DNA of 25,059 bases from Spirochaetaceae bacterium. GTDB taxonomy: Bacteria; Spirochaetota; Spirochaetia; Treponematales; Breznakiellaceae. The DNA lies in assembly GCA_031255315.1 (NCBI GenBank), contig JAIRSS010000097.1, positions 1 through 25,059 on the forward strand, read 5' to 3'. A model generated the notes under the pieces. That model had not been told where the DNA came from, searched no databases, and was given only the letters and a program-made list of their open reading frames with translations. Position 1 is the stretch's first letter, and each line of letters opens with the position of its first letter. A program made the translations under genes and the position numbers. Below, piece after piece: positions 1 to 7,922 of this stretch.

Positions 1-616
1 TTTTACTAAGCCGTATCAATGTGGCAAAGACGATCAACACTATGAGGAGCAATATAAAAGTCAAAACAAGGGTTATCTGCCAGTTGACCAGAAGCATGAA
101 ACAATATAAAAACAGTACCGTGCATAATTCTGAAAGCATCTGTAGCAGCCTCAAGAGGACATTGCTGAGATTGTTCGCCTCGCCGCCGATCATCTGCGCA
201 AGCACGGAAGGGTTTTTCTGGACATAGACCTTGTAGGGAAGGGCAAGGTAGGTTTTGAAAAGCCGGCTCGAAAAATAGCGGAAGGTTCCCAGGGAAAATT
301 TATTTATAGCATAATTATAAAAGATGTTAAATAACGATCTGAAAATATAGAAAACGATTATGGCGATACCAAAGGAAATGACAAACCTGTTTTTATCGTC
401 AAAACCGAAAAGCCGGTAAAAGTATTGATACCAGCCGGAATCGATAAGATCGGGAGTTGACGCGACCGAAATAAACGGCATTACCGCCGAAACCCCGATG
501 GTCTCAATTGCGGATAACAGGAGGGCCAGAAAAAACAAAACAACCATGTACGTTTTTCTTTTACGATCCAGGAGCTGGTTCAATTTTTGAAGTATAGCTT
601 GTATGGTTTTTAACAC
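1..616 (-). CDS. ABC transporter, permease-ATPase type (glycan flippase-like), N-terminal part
   Basis: Partial: the gene runs off the left edge, and about 205 N-terminal codons are visible. The visible part is a transmembrane domain. A short basic segment (DRKRKTY) precedes a first hydrophobic helix (near residues 24-45). A second helix follows around 80-98, and a strongly hydrophobic hairpin around 160-203. This layout, with the phrase SAIETIGVSAVMPFISV after the first helix, is what I expect of MsbA/PglK-like exporters that flip lipid-linked sugars; the ATPase domain would lie outside the window. The start is GTG at 616, because an in-frame TAA lies just upstream. It sits 3 bp after the epimerase stop, so it is the third gene of a ugd-epimerase-flippase operon. 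No ATP-binding motif is visible, so the family is inferred from the membrane domain and context only. Confidence 0.68.
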   Translation of the reverse strand, partial: MLKTIQAILQKLNQLLDRKRKTYMVVLFFLALLLSAIETIGVSAVMPFISVASTPDLIDSGWYQYFYRLFGFDDKNRFVISFGIAIIVFYIFRSLFNIFYNYAINKFSLGTFRYFSSRLFKTYLALPYKVYVQKNPSVLAQMIGGEANNLSNVLLRLLQMLSELCTVLFLYCFMLLVNWQITLVLTFILLLIVLIVFATLIRLSK

Positions 617-619
617 TGA

Positions 620-1648
620 TTATACATCCATCGCGGATAGTTGGTAATACTCGGTATACCACGTGACAAATTGAGGAACGCCTTCATCAATACTTATTTT
701 GGGCCGGTAACCGGTATCAGCTTCAAGTTCGCCGGTATCCGCCCAGGTGAGGGGGACGTCACCCTGCTGCATGGGGAGCATCTCTTTTTTGGCTTTTTTA
801 CCGGCGCTTTTTTCAACGGCTTCAATAAAGGTCATTAAATTCACCGGCTTACCGTACCCAATGTTGTAAATTTTATACGCGGCGAGCGGCGAAGCGGGAA
901 CGCGATCGATAACCCGAACAATTCCTTCTATAATATCGTCGATATAGGTAAAATCCCGCCGCATATTGCCGTTGTTAAAGACTTTTATCGGTTTGCCTTC
1001 AAGGATAGCCTTGGTAAAAAGAAACGGAGCCATGTCGGGGCGGCCCCAGGGGCCATAGACGGTAAAAAACCGCAGGCCCGTAACCGGAAGTTGATATAAA
1101 TGACTATACGAATACGCCATAAGTTCATTGGATTTTTTAGTGGCGGCATATAAACTCGCGGGCATATCGGTCGTATCTGAAACAGAAAAAGGGGCTTTTT
1201 CATTAAGGCCGTACACCGAAGAACTTGAAGCAAAAATCAAATGATGTATATGGTAATGACGGCAAGCTTCAAGAATATTGAGGAATCCCGCAATATTGCT
1301 TTCAATATACGAATAGGGGTTTTCCAGACTGTACCGGACCCCGGCCTGAGCCGCGAGGTTGATCACGCAGTCAAACAGTTCCTTCTCAAATAAATTAAAA
1401 AGCCCCGCACGGTCCGCGAGATCCATCTTTATAAATGTATAATTTTCCAGCTTTTCGCTTGCTATTCTTATTCCGTCTTTATTTGACGAAACAGCTATGC
1501 CGGAATGTTTAAGCCTGCCCTCTTTTAGGGAAGTATCGTAATAGGCGTTAATATTGTCAATGCCGGTAACACTATGCCCCAAACCGGACAATTTTTCCGC
1601 AAGGTGAAAGCCGATAAATCCCGCGGTACCGGTAACCAGTATTTTCAT
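620..1648 (-). CDS. NAD-dependent epimerase, UDP-glucuronate 4-epimerase type
   Basis: This is an extended short-chain dehydrogenase of 342 residues, normal for the family. It has the N-terminal Rossmann motif G7-TAG-FIG13, the [15 protein letters not shown] segment typical of UDP-glucuronate 4-epimerases, the SSSSVYG motif (141-147) and the catalytic Y167-x3-K171 pair. [10 protein letters not shown] lies in the substrate domain. The expected reaction is UDP-glucuronate to UDP-galacturonate in the cytoplasm. Its ATG overlaps the stop of the upstream UDP-glucose dehydrogenase by 4 bp, and that enzyme would supply the substrate. This supports the assignment over other NDP-sugar epimerases, although a 4-epimerase with another uronic substrate cannot be excluded. 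An ABC exporter gene follows 3 bp downstream. Confidence 0.85.
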   Translation of the reverse strand: MKILVTGTAGFIGFHLAEKLSGLGHSVTGIDNINAYYDTSLKEGRLKHSGIAVSSNKDGIRIASEKLENYTFIKMDLADRAGLFNLFEKELFDCVINLAAQAGVRYSLENPYSYIESNIAGFLNILEACRHYHIHHLIFASSSSVYGLNEKAPFSVSDTTDMPASLYAATKKSNELMAYSYSHLYQLPVTGLRFFTVYGPWGRPDMAPFLFTKAILEGKPIKVFNNGNMRRDFTYIDDIIEGIVRVIDRVPASPLAAYKIYNIGYGKPVNLMTFIEAVEKSAGKKAKKEMLPMQQGDVPLTWADTGELEADTGYRPKISIDEGVPQFVTWYTEYYQLSAMDV

Positions 1649-2985
1649 TTTCCCACGCCAATATAGTTGAGCCCTGCTTTTTCCGCTTCTTCCTGTTGAT
1701 AGACATTTCGTAAATCAAAAAAATAGGGGCGGGCAAGCAGATTTTTTACCCTGCAAAGATCCAAATTTCTGAATTGGTTCCATTCGGTAAGAAGCACTAC
1801 CGCATCGGATCCGGTAACGGCGTCATATTCGTCTCCGGCAAAAAAGAGGCTGTCCTGAATAGATTTAAGACGCCATTCCGCTTCTTTCATGGCTGCCGGA
1901 TCCCAAACCCGAAGTTTCGCCCCTCGCGCCGCGAGCCCTTCGCAGATTGTAACGGCCGGAGCTTCCCGCATATCGTCGGTGTTGGGTTTGAAGGCGAGCC
2001 CCAAAACTGCAATAGTTTTGCCCGCGAGGGAACCGTCTCCTCCTAATACTTTTTCGATCTTGTGTATCATCCGGGTCTTTTGGCGGTCGTTGGCGCTTAT
2101 CGCCGCTTCAACGATGCTGACGGGTTCCCCGCTGTCCCTGCCAATACGGGCGAGGGCCCGGGTGTCTTTGGGAAAGCAAGAACCGCCGTACCCAGGCCCG
2201 GGGTGTAAAAATTTCGCGCCAATCCTTCCGTCCCGTCCCACAGCCTTGGCCACATCCCGTACATCCGCCCCGACTTTTTCGCAGAGGTTGGCAATTTCAT
2301 TGATAAACGTGATCTTCACCGCCAGAAAAGCGTTGGATGCGTATTTGATCATCTCTGCGGATTCACGGTTGGTTTCAATATACGGAGTTTCGTTGAGATA
2401 CAAGGGACGGTACACTTCCCGCATGATTTTCCGGGCTTTTTCACTTTCACTGCCAATGATAATCCGGTCAGGATGAGTAAAATCCTGTACCGCCGAACCT
2501 TCCCTGAGGAACTCCGGGTTGGACACAACGTCAAAGGGAAGTTCCCCGGGAACAAGTTTCCGTTTAGTAAACTCTTCCCCGATCCATTGGGCGACTTTGC
2601 GCCCGGTTCCGATAGGCACCGTGCTTTTATCCACTACCACCGTATACGCGGCCATATTCCGGCCTATAGTACGGGCGGCGGTTTCCACATGGCTGAGATC
2701 GGCGCTGCCGTCTTCCGCAGGAGGCGTACCTACGGCGATAAATACAACGGGATTTTTCTTAAGGGCGCCTGAAATATCGGCGGAAAAATGCAGCCTCCCG
2801 GCGCGGCTGTTCCGTATAACTACCGTCTCAAGGCCGGGTTCATAGATAGGAATGATTCCCTTTTTTAAGTTCTCTATTTTTTTTGTATCAATATCGACAC
2901 AGGTAACCGAATTGCCAAAATCCGCAAGGCACGCGCCGGATACAAGTCCTACATATCCCGTCCCGATAACCGTAATATTTACCAT
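1645..2985 (-). CDS. ugd: UDP-glucose 6-dehydrogenase
   Basis: This 446-residue protein has full family length. It has an N-terminal NAD-binding Rossmann domain (IGTGYVGL, residues 7-14), a central helical dimer domain with [13 protein letters not shown] (lysine near 224), and the signature [12 protein letters not shown] with catalytic Cys270. A C-terminal UDP-binding domain contains [16 protein letters not shown]. It oxidises UDP-glucose to UDP-glucuronate using two NAD+. The start is supported by an AGGA ribosome-binding site 8 nt upstream. It is translationally coupled (4-bp overlap) to the epimerase that would use its product. It looks like the first full-length gene of the left-hand glycan operon. 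Confidence 0.95.
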   Translation of the reverse strand: MVNITVIGTGYVGLVSGACLADFGNSVTCVDIDTKKIENLKKGIIPIYEPGLETVVIRNSRAGRLHFSADISGALKKNPVVFIAVGTPPAEDGSADLSHVETAARTIGRNMAAYTVVVDKSTVPIGTGRKVAQWIGEEFTKRKLVPGELPFDVVSNPEFLREGSAVQDFTHPDRIIIGSESEKARKIMREVYRPLYLNETPYIETNRESAEMIKYASNAFLAVKITFINEIANLCEKVGADVRDVAKAVGRDGRIGAKFLHPGPGYGGSCFPKDTRALARIGRDSGEPVSIVEAAISANDRQKTRMIHKIEKVLGGDGSLAGKTIAVLGLAFKPNTDDMREAPAVTICEGLAARGAKLRVWDPAAMKEAEWRLKSIQDSLFFAGDEYDAVTGSDAVVLLTEWNQFRNLDLCRVKNLLARPYFFDLRNVYQQEEAEKAGLNYIGVGK

Positions 2986-3053
2986 ACCGCATCCTTTTTG
3001 ATAGACCGGCCTATCATTGCTTTTAACTGATTCTCATCTATACTATTTTTCAT
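2979..3053 (-). CDS. Possible 24-residue leader ORF overlapping the ugd start
   Basis: An ATG at 3053 opens a 24-codon frame (MKNSIDENQLK...). It ends at a TAA that overlaps the first codons of ugd in another frame, an arrangement compatible with translational coupling. It has no clear Shine-Dalgarno sequence and no recognisable motif. An in-frame stop lies four codons upstream, so it is not the tail of a longer frame. It may be chance or decayed sequence. Confidence 0.2.
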   Translation of the reverse strand: MKNSIDENQLKAMIGRSIKKDAVW

Positions 3054-3132
3054 ACTTATTTTTTAGACATAAAGAATGCCGCGAGAAACGGACAATAAAC
3101 TGCTCGCCGTCACTATCGTTTATCAATTCCAT
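3043..3132 (-). CDS. Possible 29-residue small ORF
   Basis: An ATG at 3132 opens a 29-codon frame beginning MELINDSDGEQFIVRFSRHS. It ends in TAG and overlaps the 24-residue frame below it by 11 bp. The composition is protein-like, but I recognise no family. It starts where the AlbA_2-like relic above it breaks down, so it may be decayed coding DNA rather than a gene. A relation to the relic is not demonstrated. Confidence 0.2.
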   Translation of the reverse strand: MELINDSDGEQFIVRFSRHSLCLKNKYEK

Positions 3133-3287
3133 TCATCGCCACGTAAATTCCCGCTTCCCAATAAACGCGCTATTTCATCATTGGACGTTGCTTTTCTTTT
3201 ATCAGAACCGGTTTTTACATAAATGGTTCCATTTGAATCCTTATACGGTTTTGATAGGCCTTCCTCTATGGTTACAGCCGGTATGTT
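3123..3287 (-). pseudogene. Relic of an AlbA_2 (Schlafen/RecG-like) domain protein
   Basis: A start-less open frame on the minus strand reads VTIEEGLSKPYKDSNG, then TIYVKTGSDKRKATSNDE and IARLLGSGN, before a TGA at 3123-3125. The block KPYKD-G-I-V-GSDKR-TSN-EIARLL matches the end of the AlbA_2 DNA-binding domain found in proteins annotated as RecG-like helicases or putative transcriptional regulators. There is no start codon and no upstream domain, and the frame is closed by a TGA at 3288-3290 inside the neighbouring gene. What follows in other frames is only tiny ORFs. I read it as a fragment left by deletion or recombination next to the transporter operon. The family match is from memory of the motif. 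Confidence 0.6.
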
Positions 3288-4171
3288 TCATCAATCTTCT
3301 TCAATTCTGAAAAAGTATCTATTTCAATAATATCGTCAAATCCGCATTCCCGTACTTCTACATTATATTCTTTTATGAAATATTCAAGAGCCACCTGGTC
3401 CCAGTATCGTTCCTTGCCGCCGGGCATTTCATAGACCAGTTTGATATGTTCGGCAAGCCTTGCCCCGTCATAGGCGTTCCAATAGGAAACGCCAAACATA
3501 TGGTGGCAATTTATACCTCCAACGCGAAGTTTTGAAATAACGCCTTCTTTTATTTCAAAACACCAATCATCGGTTCTTTCCGCCGGTACGCCAAGATAAT
3601 TACTCGTGTATTGATATTTAGTGATAAGGTGAGGATTTTTAAGAAGCAGATCCGACTCCAGTACATAGGCGTTCTGCAATTGATAGCGGACGCACATGGC
3701 CGAAGAAATATTATTCGCTTCATTATAAAGCGGATTTTCCAAAAAAGTGACCGTGGGATATTTATATAAGAGCTGATCGAATTGCTCGCCAAGGTAGCCG
3801 CGGACAATGATAATTTCCGATATACCCGCGGCGATAACCGCGTCAAGCAATGTATCAATAATACGTATACCCTTAACCCTTACCAAGGGTTTCGGCGTAT
3901 TTAAAGTGATTGGAACAAGGCGGCTCCCAAATCCGGCGGCAATAAAGACTGCCCGCTTGACCCTATAAGATTCCAGCGACTGTATGCCTTCAGCCGTTAT
4001 TCTGTTTTGATTTACAAGATGCGCCTCTAAAAGCTGAGACAATGCTTTGTTTACTGTTCCTAAAGATAACCCTACCCTTTTTGCAATGTCCCGCTGAGTT
4101 AAAACCTGTTCCTCCGTATTTAGACTTTCTAAACAGGTGAGTATATCGAATTTAACTCGTGAAAGTTTCAT
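3272..4171 (-). CDS. Winged-helix/nucleotidyltransferase fusion (LicC/PntC-like cytidylyltransferase)
   Basis: The protein has 299 residues and two parts. Residues 1-68 form a MarR-type winged helix (TQRDIAKRVGLSLGTVNKAL). Residues 72-290 form a nucleotidyltransferase domain with the signature AAGFGSRLVPITLNTPKPL (78-96) and an acidic ESD at 172-174 where this fold often carries metal-binding acids. The segment ENPLYNEANNISSAM resembles LicC-type CTP:phosphocholine cytidylyltransferases and the related aminoethylphosphonate enzyme PntC, known from Treponema denticola. It is the last gene of a unit encoding an ABC importer. The inferred role is to activate a small phosphorylated or phosphonate molecule, perhaps for decorating surface glycans or lipids; the helix domain could add gene control. 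CTP use, the substrate and DNA binding are not shown by sequence. No strong ribosome-binding site precedes the ATG. Confidence 0.72.
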   Translation of the reverse strand: MKLSRVKFDILTCLESLNTEEQVLTQRDIAKRVGLSLGTVNKALSQLLEAHLVNQNRITAEGIQSLESYRVKRAVFIAAGFGSRLVPITLNTPKPLVRVKGIRIIDTLLDAVIAAGISEIIIVRGYLGEQFDQLLYKYPTVTFLENPLYNEANNISSAMCVRYQLQNAYVLESDLLLKNPHLITKYQYTSNYLGVPAERTDDWCFEIKEGVISKLRVGGINCHHMFGVSYWNAYDGARLAEHIKLVYEMPGGKERYWDQVALEYFIKEYNVEVRECGFDDIIEIDTFSELKKIDETYRL

Positions 4172-4194
4172 TCTTTGTATCTGATCCTAGTAGT

Positions 4195-4221
4195 AACTTT
4201 TCGCAGCAAAAGTTTCGAAAC
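4195..4221. repeat. Intergenic palindromes between permease and cytidylyltransferase
   Basis: AACTTTT (4195-4201) and AAAAGTT (4208-4214) form a 7-bp stem with a 6-nt loop. It abuts the 10-bp palindrome GTTTCGAAAC (4212-4221). On the minus strand the second part reads GGCTGTTTCGAAAC, close to the GGCTGTTCCAAAAC found at 7.7 and 11.7 kb. It could attenuate transcription before the last gene, or it could be a decayed copy of a dispersed palindrome. Confidence 0.5.
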
Positions 4222-4226
4222 AGCCT

Positions 4227-5804
4227 CTAATTGCCTGACTTTTTTCTTAAAAAATAAAAAAGATACTTAACAGCAAAATTACAAATCAAGATGAGCAGAG
4301 AGACAAAGGCGGCGCCTTCTAAAAACAATTGGGCCTCAAACTGAGTGATCATAAGGGAAACCGGTTTATTTCGAACCGTATTCAAAAATGAAACCGCGGA
4401 AATCGTCATCATGGAATTGACAAAAAAATAAGAAAACATCTCAAAGATGGTCAGCTTAGTCTGCGGAACAAGACAATCTTTAATGATAAAGAACCGGTTT
4501 ATTCCTAATGTTTGGCCCACAGCTTCCAGGTTGCCGTTAAGTTTACAAAGAGAATTATAGGCCATCAAATAGGGGGACGCCAGAAAATGAATGATGTTTA
4601 CCAAAATAAGGATCGAAATAGTTCCATACAAAAAGGAACCTTTAAAAAAAAGAACATAGGAAAGCCCCAGAACCAAGCCGGGGATCGCAAGGGATGTTAT
4701 AGAAATAAGATGCAGTGTTTTCGAGGTTTTTCCAGGAGTTCTTGCGGTAAAACAGGCAACAACGTATGATAACAGCGTTCCCAGCACGGAAACACCCAAA
4801 GCAATAATAAGAGAATTTATCAAATATGTTCCGACATTCATATTCAGGGTTTTTACTATATTAGTTAGAGAAAAAGACAGATCAAGAGGATACTTGTTTA
4901 CAAAGGTAAGAAAAATAAAAATCCCAAGCGGCAGAACAATTATAATACATATAAATACGCTATATGCGGCAGCAATACTATCTCTTAAGGGATTTTCTTT
5001 TTTTGTTTTTTCTTGAATAGTAAAATTTTGATTTCCGGCGTCTTTAGTTAAGAGATCAAAAAGAAACGCTATTACCGCCGGAATAAGCAAGAAAGATCCG
5101 ATTACGCTTCCGCGGTTGAAATTAAGGAGGCCGATTACTTCCTGATACATAAGTACCGGAAGGGTAATGAACCGCCCTCCGATCATAAGGGGAACGCCAT
5201 AGTCGGTAAAAATCAGCGTAAAGACCGCAAAAAAAACAGATATAAGCGGCTTACGCAGATAGGGAATCGCAATAGAAAAAAACTGGCTGCGCTGGGGTAT
5301 TCCCAATACCGCCGCCGCTTCATACGGCGAACCGTCTTCGTATTTTAGAATATCTGACAGCATAAGAACGGCAACCGGAAAAGCATAGAATACCGACCCT
5401 AGAACAATACCTTTAAATCCATAGATAGACTGCCTAAGCCCCAGTATCCGGGTAAAGACACCGTTTGAACCCAGGATTAAAATCAGCCCCATGCCATGGG
5501 ATATTGACGGGATAAGCATGGGAAGGGATGTAAAAATACTGAAAGCCTCCCGAAAACGCATGTTGGTACGAACAAGGCAAAGGGCTAAAATATATGCCGC
5601 CGCGATAGAAATGATGGTCCCGGTCCCCGCCGCCAGAACGGAATTTCTTAATGACTGCCTGAATTGAACGGACATGGTAACAGCAACGATGTCTCTCCCT
5701 GTCATGTATAAAAGCATACGAAAAAGTGGAAGAATGACCGTTATCATCAGAAACGCTGTTAGGAAGATTTTGACAACTATCGATCCATGTCCGCGCATTC
5801 TCAC
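4227..5804 (-). CDS. ABC transporter permease, fused two-domain (iron/thiamine/aminoethylphosphonate type)
   Basis: This 525-residue inner-membrane protein has about 12 hydrophobic segments in two homologous halves, as in the FbpB/ThiP/PhnU-like branch where two permease units are fused. Each half carries a loop that would contact the ATPase (around YEAAAVLGIPQRSQF and LEAVGQTLGINRFF, the EAA-loop pattern). The start is GTG at 5804. It overlaps the ATPase stop as GTGA and has a GAGG ribosome-binding site about 7 nt upstream; an ATG two codons later is an alternative. It works with the neighbouring ATPase and binding lipoprotein. The substrate cannot be read from the permease. The gene is visibly AT-rich compared with genes to the right. 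Confidence 0.85.
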   Translation of the reverse strand: MRMRGHGSIVVKIFLTAFLMITVILPLFRMLLYMTGRDIVAVTMSVQFRQSLRNSVLAAGTGTIISIAAAYILALCLVRTNMRFREAFSIFTSLPMLIPSISHGMGLILILGSNGVFTRILGLRQSIYGFKGIVLGSVFYAFPVAVLMLSDILKYEDGSPYEAAAVLGIPQRSQFFSIAIPYLRKPLISVFFAVFTLIFTDYGVPLMIGGRFITLPVLMYQEVIGLLNFNRGSVIGSFLLIPAVIAFLFDLLTKDAGNQNFTIQEKTKKENPLRDSIAAAYSVFICIIIVLPLGIFIFLTFVNKYPLDLSFSLTNIVKTLNMNVGTYLINSLIIALGVSVLGTLLSYVVACFTARTPGKTSKTLHLISITSLAIPGLVLGLSYVLFFKGSFLYGTISILILVNIIHFLASPYLMAYNSLCKLNGNLEAVGQTLGINRFFIIKDCLVPQTKLTIFEMFSYFFVNSMMTISAVSFLNTVRNKPVSLMITQFEAQLFLEGAAFVSLLILICNFAVKYLFYFLRKKSGN

Positions 5805-6562
5805 GGGGAAGCCTCAATGTATTTACCAAGGGACCGCATCTTCAACTTGAGGTTATCAACAACAAATTCTTGAACAAACTGGTCCGCAGCTTTCCTCATG
5901 AGGTTTTCCGGAGCGTCAATCTGATGAATATTGCCATGGTCCATTACCATAATCCGGTCGGAGAGCGCAAAAGCCTCCTCTTGATCATGGGTAATATAAA
6001 CTATCGTGGAACGAAATTGTTTTTGGATACGTTTTATCTCCTCCCAAAACAGAAGCCGCGTCGCGGCATCCAGCGCGGACGTAGGTTCATCGAACAGAAT
6101 AATCTCCGGGTTTTTTGCAAGGGTACGGGCAATGGCGACCCGTTGCTGCTGTCCCCCCGACAGCTTGTTGGGCTTTTTATTTTGGTGTTCTGTTAATCCT
6201 AGCTGCTCAATAATATTAAGTGCGGCTGACCGGGACCGTACCTTCAGTTCCTTATCAAATTTGAGGGCGTATTCCACATTCCCCAGAACCGTCATGTTTT
6301 GAAAAAGCGCGTAATTCTGAAAAACAATACCCATATTGCGGGAATCAGGCGCAGAATCGGTTATATCAATTCCATCTTTTATAATACTACCGGAAGTTGG
6401 ACGCAGAAGCCCGATAAGTATCCTCAAGATGGTAGTTTTGCCGCAGCCGGAAGGACCAAGGATGGAGAGAAATTCTCCATCCTTAACGGTAAAATTAATT
6501 GTATGCAAGACTTCCTGCCCGTTGAAGACATGGATTACGTCTCTAACCTCAAGTTTTTCCAT
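5801..6562 (-). CDS. ABC transporter ATP-binding protein
   Basis: This 253-residue cytoplasmic ATPase has all core motifs in order: Walker A GPSGCGKT (36-43), Q-loop FQNYALF (81-87), signature LSGGQQQR (134-141), Walker B ILFDEP (155-160) and H-loop His192. It belongs to the iron/spermidine/phosphonate-type importer ATPases and would power the adjacent permease. I chose the ATG at 6562, whose protein begins MEKLEVRDV, as family members do. A TTG at 6592 would add ten residues overlapping the binding-protein stop. Neither start has a convincing ribosome-binding site. The stop overlaps the permease GTG. The C-terminal tail past about residue 220 is short and lacks a TOBE domain. Confidence 0.9.
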   Translation of the reverse strand: MEKLEVRDVIHVFNGQEVLHTINFTVKDGEFLSILGPSGCGKTTILRILIGLLRPTSGSIIKDGIDITDSAPDSRNMGIVFQNYALFQNMTVLGNVEYALKFDKELKVRSRSAALNIIEQLGLTEHQNKKPNKLSGGQQQRVAIARTLAKNPEIILFDEPTSALDAATRLLFWEEIKRIQKQFRSTIVYITHDQEEAFALSDRIMVMDHGNIHQIDAPENLMRKAADQFVQEFVVDNLKLKMRSLGKYIEASP

Positions 6563-6572
6563 CAGTACGCCG

Positions 6573-7553
6573 CTAATATTTCCATTTGGCAAGGAGCCGC
6601 TCTTTCAATACAATATCATATACGCCGGTCATATCCGCGTAGGGTATAACTTTGGGGTAGTTTGGTATGTTGTTAGGCTGATTCTTAAAGATGGGTTCTG
6701 GACAGTAAAGCTCCTTATCATCCTTAACCAGTTTGGTCATTGCAAATTGAAAGACCTCTTTTACCGCCGGACGGCTCTCCTTCCCTTTTATAATACCCAT
6801 GCCTGTGGTAATACTGGGAGCGCCCTCAGTGAAAAAAAGCATCTCCAGCGGAACATTCCGGCTGTTGATCGCCTGGGTCGCCGTCAGCGTCATTCCCAAA
6901 CCGATTGCGGCTTCTCCCTGAACAAGGGCATTCACCGGCCCTGAGCCGGAAGTGGTAAACTGCAAAATGTTTTCTGAAAGAGCGTCAAAATACGCAAACG
7001 CCCTGTCTTCTCCCCACGCATTGACAAGGCTGACCAGGAACATATAGCCGGTACCGGATGATTTGGGATTAGGCATGGAAATAAGCCCTTCATACTCGCC
7101 TTTTAACAAGTCTTCGTAAGAAACGGGAACCGGAAGCTCCAGGGCGGCGAGTTTTTCCCGGTTTATGACTACAGCACCGCTTGATTTATCCCACGGCAGA
7201 TATTTATGATGCGCCGGTACCAGCTCGTCAAGAAAATCGGAATCATCATAGGATGATATATCCGCAAGCAGATCCTTTATTGATTCCAAATGGCCGGTTT
7301 CAAGATTAAGGGTAATATCCGCTTCGGTATCCCCCCCTTCCGCCTTTATTTTGGCCGCATGATTTCCGGTGGAAAGTACCTGTACGGTAATAGCGTAATC
7401 GGGAAATTGCTGCTTAAGCAGTTCCTGAATATGCTCGGTCCTAAAGTCTTCCGTACTCGTAAATATAACGACCGCCGTATTGTCTTCCTTCTTGCAAGCA
7501 AGAAACGCGCAGATCAACAGAGCAGCCGCAACCCCATAAAGAACCTTTTTCAT
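6573..7553 (-). CDS. ABC transporter substrate-binding lipoprotein (iron/2-aminoethylphosphonate family)
   Basis: The protein has 326 residues. The N-terminus MKKVLYGVAAALLICAFLAC is a lipoprotein signal with a relaxed spirochaete-type lipobox ending at Cys20. The mature part resembles periplasmic binding proteins of the Fe(III)/thiamine/aminoethylphosphonate group (VVIFTSTEDFR near the start, GAVVINREKL, SMPNPKSSGTGY, GLGMTLTATQAI). It would capture the solute and pass it to the fused permease. Iron is not favoured: I do not see a paired-tyrosine iron-binding signature, and the unit ends in a cytidylyltransferase. This makes an organic phosphorus compound an attractive but unproven ligand. 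It starts the operon with GGAGG 6 nt before ATG and a good upstream promoter. Confidence 0.85.
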   Translation of the reverse strand: MKKVLYGVAAALLICAFLACKKEDNTAVVIFTSTEDFRTEHIQELLKQQFPDYAITVQVLSTGNHAAKIKAEGGDTEADITLNLETGHLESIKDLLADISSYDDSDFLDELVPAHHKYLPWDKSSGAVVINREKLAALELPVPVSYEDLLKGEYEGLISMPNPKSSGTGYMFLVSLVNAWGEDRAFAYFDALSENILQFTTSGSGPVNALVQGEAAIGLGMTLTATQAINSRNVPLEMLFFTEGAPSITTGMGIIKGKESRPAVKEVFQFAMTKLVKDDKELYCPEPIFKNQPNNIPNYPKVIPYADMTGVYDIVLKERLLAKWKY

Positions 7554-7574
7554 GATGCGCCTCCATGTTCAATT

Positions 7575-7603
7575 TTTATATATACTCGCATAAAAACGAA
7601 CAA
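7575..7603 (-). promoter_or_regulatory. Sigma70-type promoter of the transporter operon
   Basis: On the minus strand TTGTTC (7603-7598) is separated by exactly 17 nt from TATAAA (7580-7575). The predicted start of transcription is near 7568, about 15 nt before the ATG, and GGAGG lies between. Confidence 0.55.
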
Positions 7604-7637
7604 AAGGCAAGAGGCCCAATAAAATTTATAGGCTCGT

Positions 7638-7718
7638 GCGGTTTTTCTGGTTTTCAGCCTTGCAAAACCGCGAATTTCAAAGCGGCTTTCCCAAAAACTG
7701 AAGTTTTGGAACAGCCGC
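7638..7718. repeat. Two adjacent palindromes, including a dispersed GGCTGTTCC-type element
   Basis: GCGGTTTT (7638-7645) pairs with AAAACCGC (7664-7671). Next to it GCGGCT (7682-7687) pairs with AGCCGC (7713-7718) and encloses a second stem, CCAAAA (7691-7696) with TTTTGG (7704-7709). On the minus strand the second element reads GCGGCTGTTCCAAAACTT, related to elements at 4.2 and 11.7 kb. It lies in the 369-bp non-coding gap upstream of the transporter operon, where I see no gene. Confidence 0.6.
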
Positions 7719-7740
7719 ACGTAATTATTTGATTTTCCAC

Positions 7741-7781
7741 AAAAACGCTAATTCGTTATATGACAACGAATTAACGTTTTT
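7741..7781 (-). terminator. Strong symmetric terminator hairpin
   Basis: The 17-nt arms 7741-7757 (AAAAACGCTAATTCGTT) and 7765-7781 (AACGAATTAACGTTTTT) pair at 16 of 17 positions around a 7-nt loop. A-rich and T-rich outer ends make it usable on both strands. It lies downstream of the Omp85-like gene and probably ends the regulator-aroB-omp transcript. Confidence 0.75.
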
Positions 7782-7792
7782 ATGTCGTTCTC

Positions 7793-7887
7793 TAGCGATG
7801 CTTAGACTCAGGGTTTCATACCCAATAAGGCCCTAACGCTCCCCCGCGAACTGGTGAGCGGACTCTTGGGTATGAAACCCTTCGCTA
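7793..7887. repeat. Long imperfect palindrome, MITE-like
   Basis: The 16-nt inverted repeats AGGGTTTCATACCCAA (7810-7825) and TTGGGTATGAAACCCT (7866-7881) are perfect. Inside them CGCTC pairs with GAGCG; outside, TAGCGA (7793-7798) pairs with TCGCTA (7882-7887). No coding frame is apparent. It could be a mobile palindromic element or a large RNA hairpin in the tail of the omp transcript. Confidence 0.65.
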
Positions 7888-7922
7888 CGAATCAATCCGG
7901 CAAACACCGCTCTCTTTTCTGT

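Noticed and set aside
3195..3240. Possible terminator after the cytidylyltransferase gene (GAACC/GGTTC pairing)
   Set aside because: The stem is only 5 bp, the loop is long, and no T-run follows on the minus strand.
3017..3310. Plus-strand 97-codon ORF in the gap before ugd
   Set aside because: It has no motif or ribosome-binding site, and it lies opposite the AlbA_2-like relic and the end of the cytidylyltransferase gene. It is a shadow frame.
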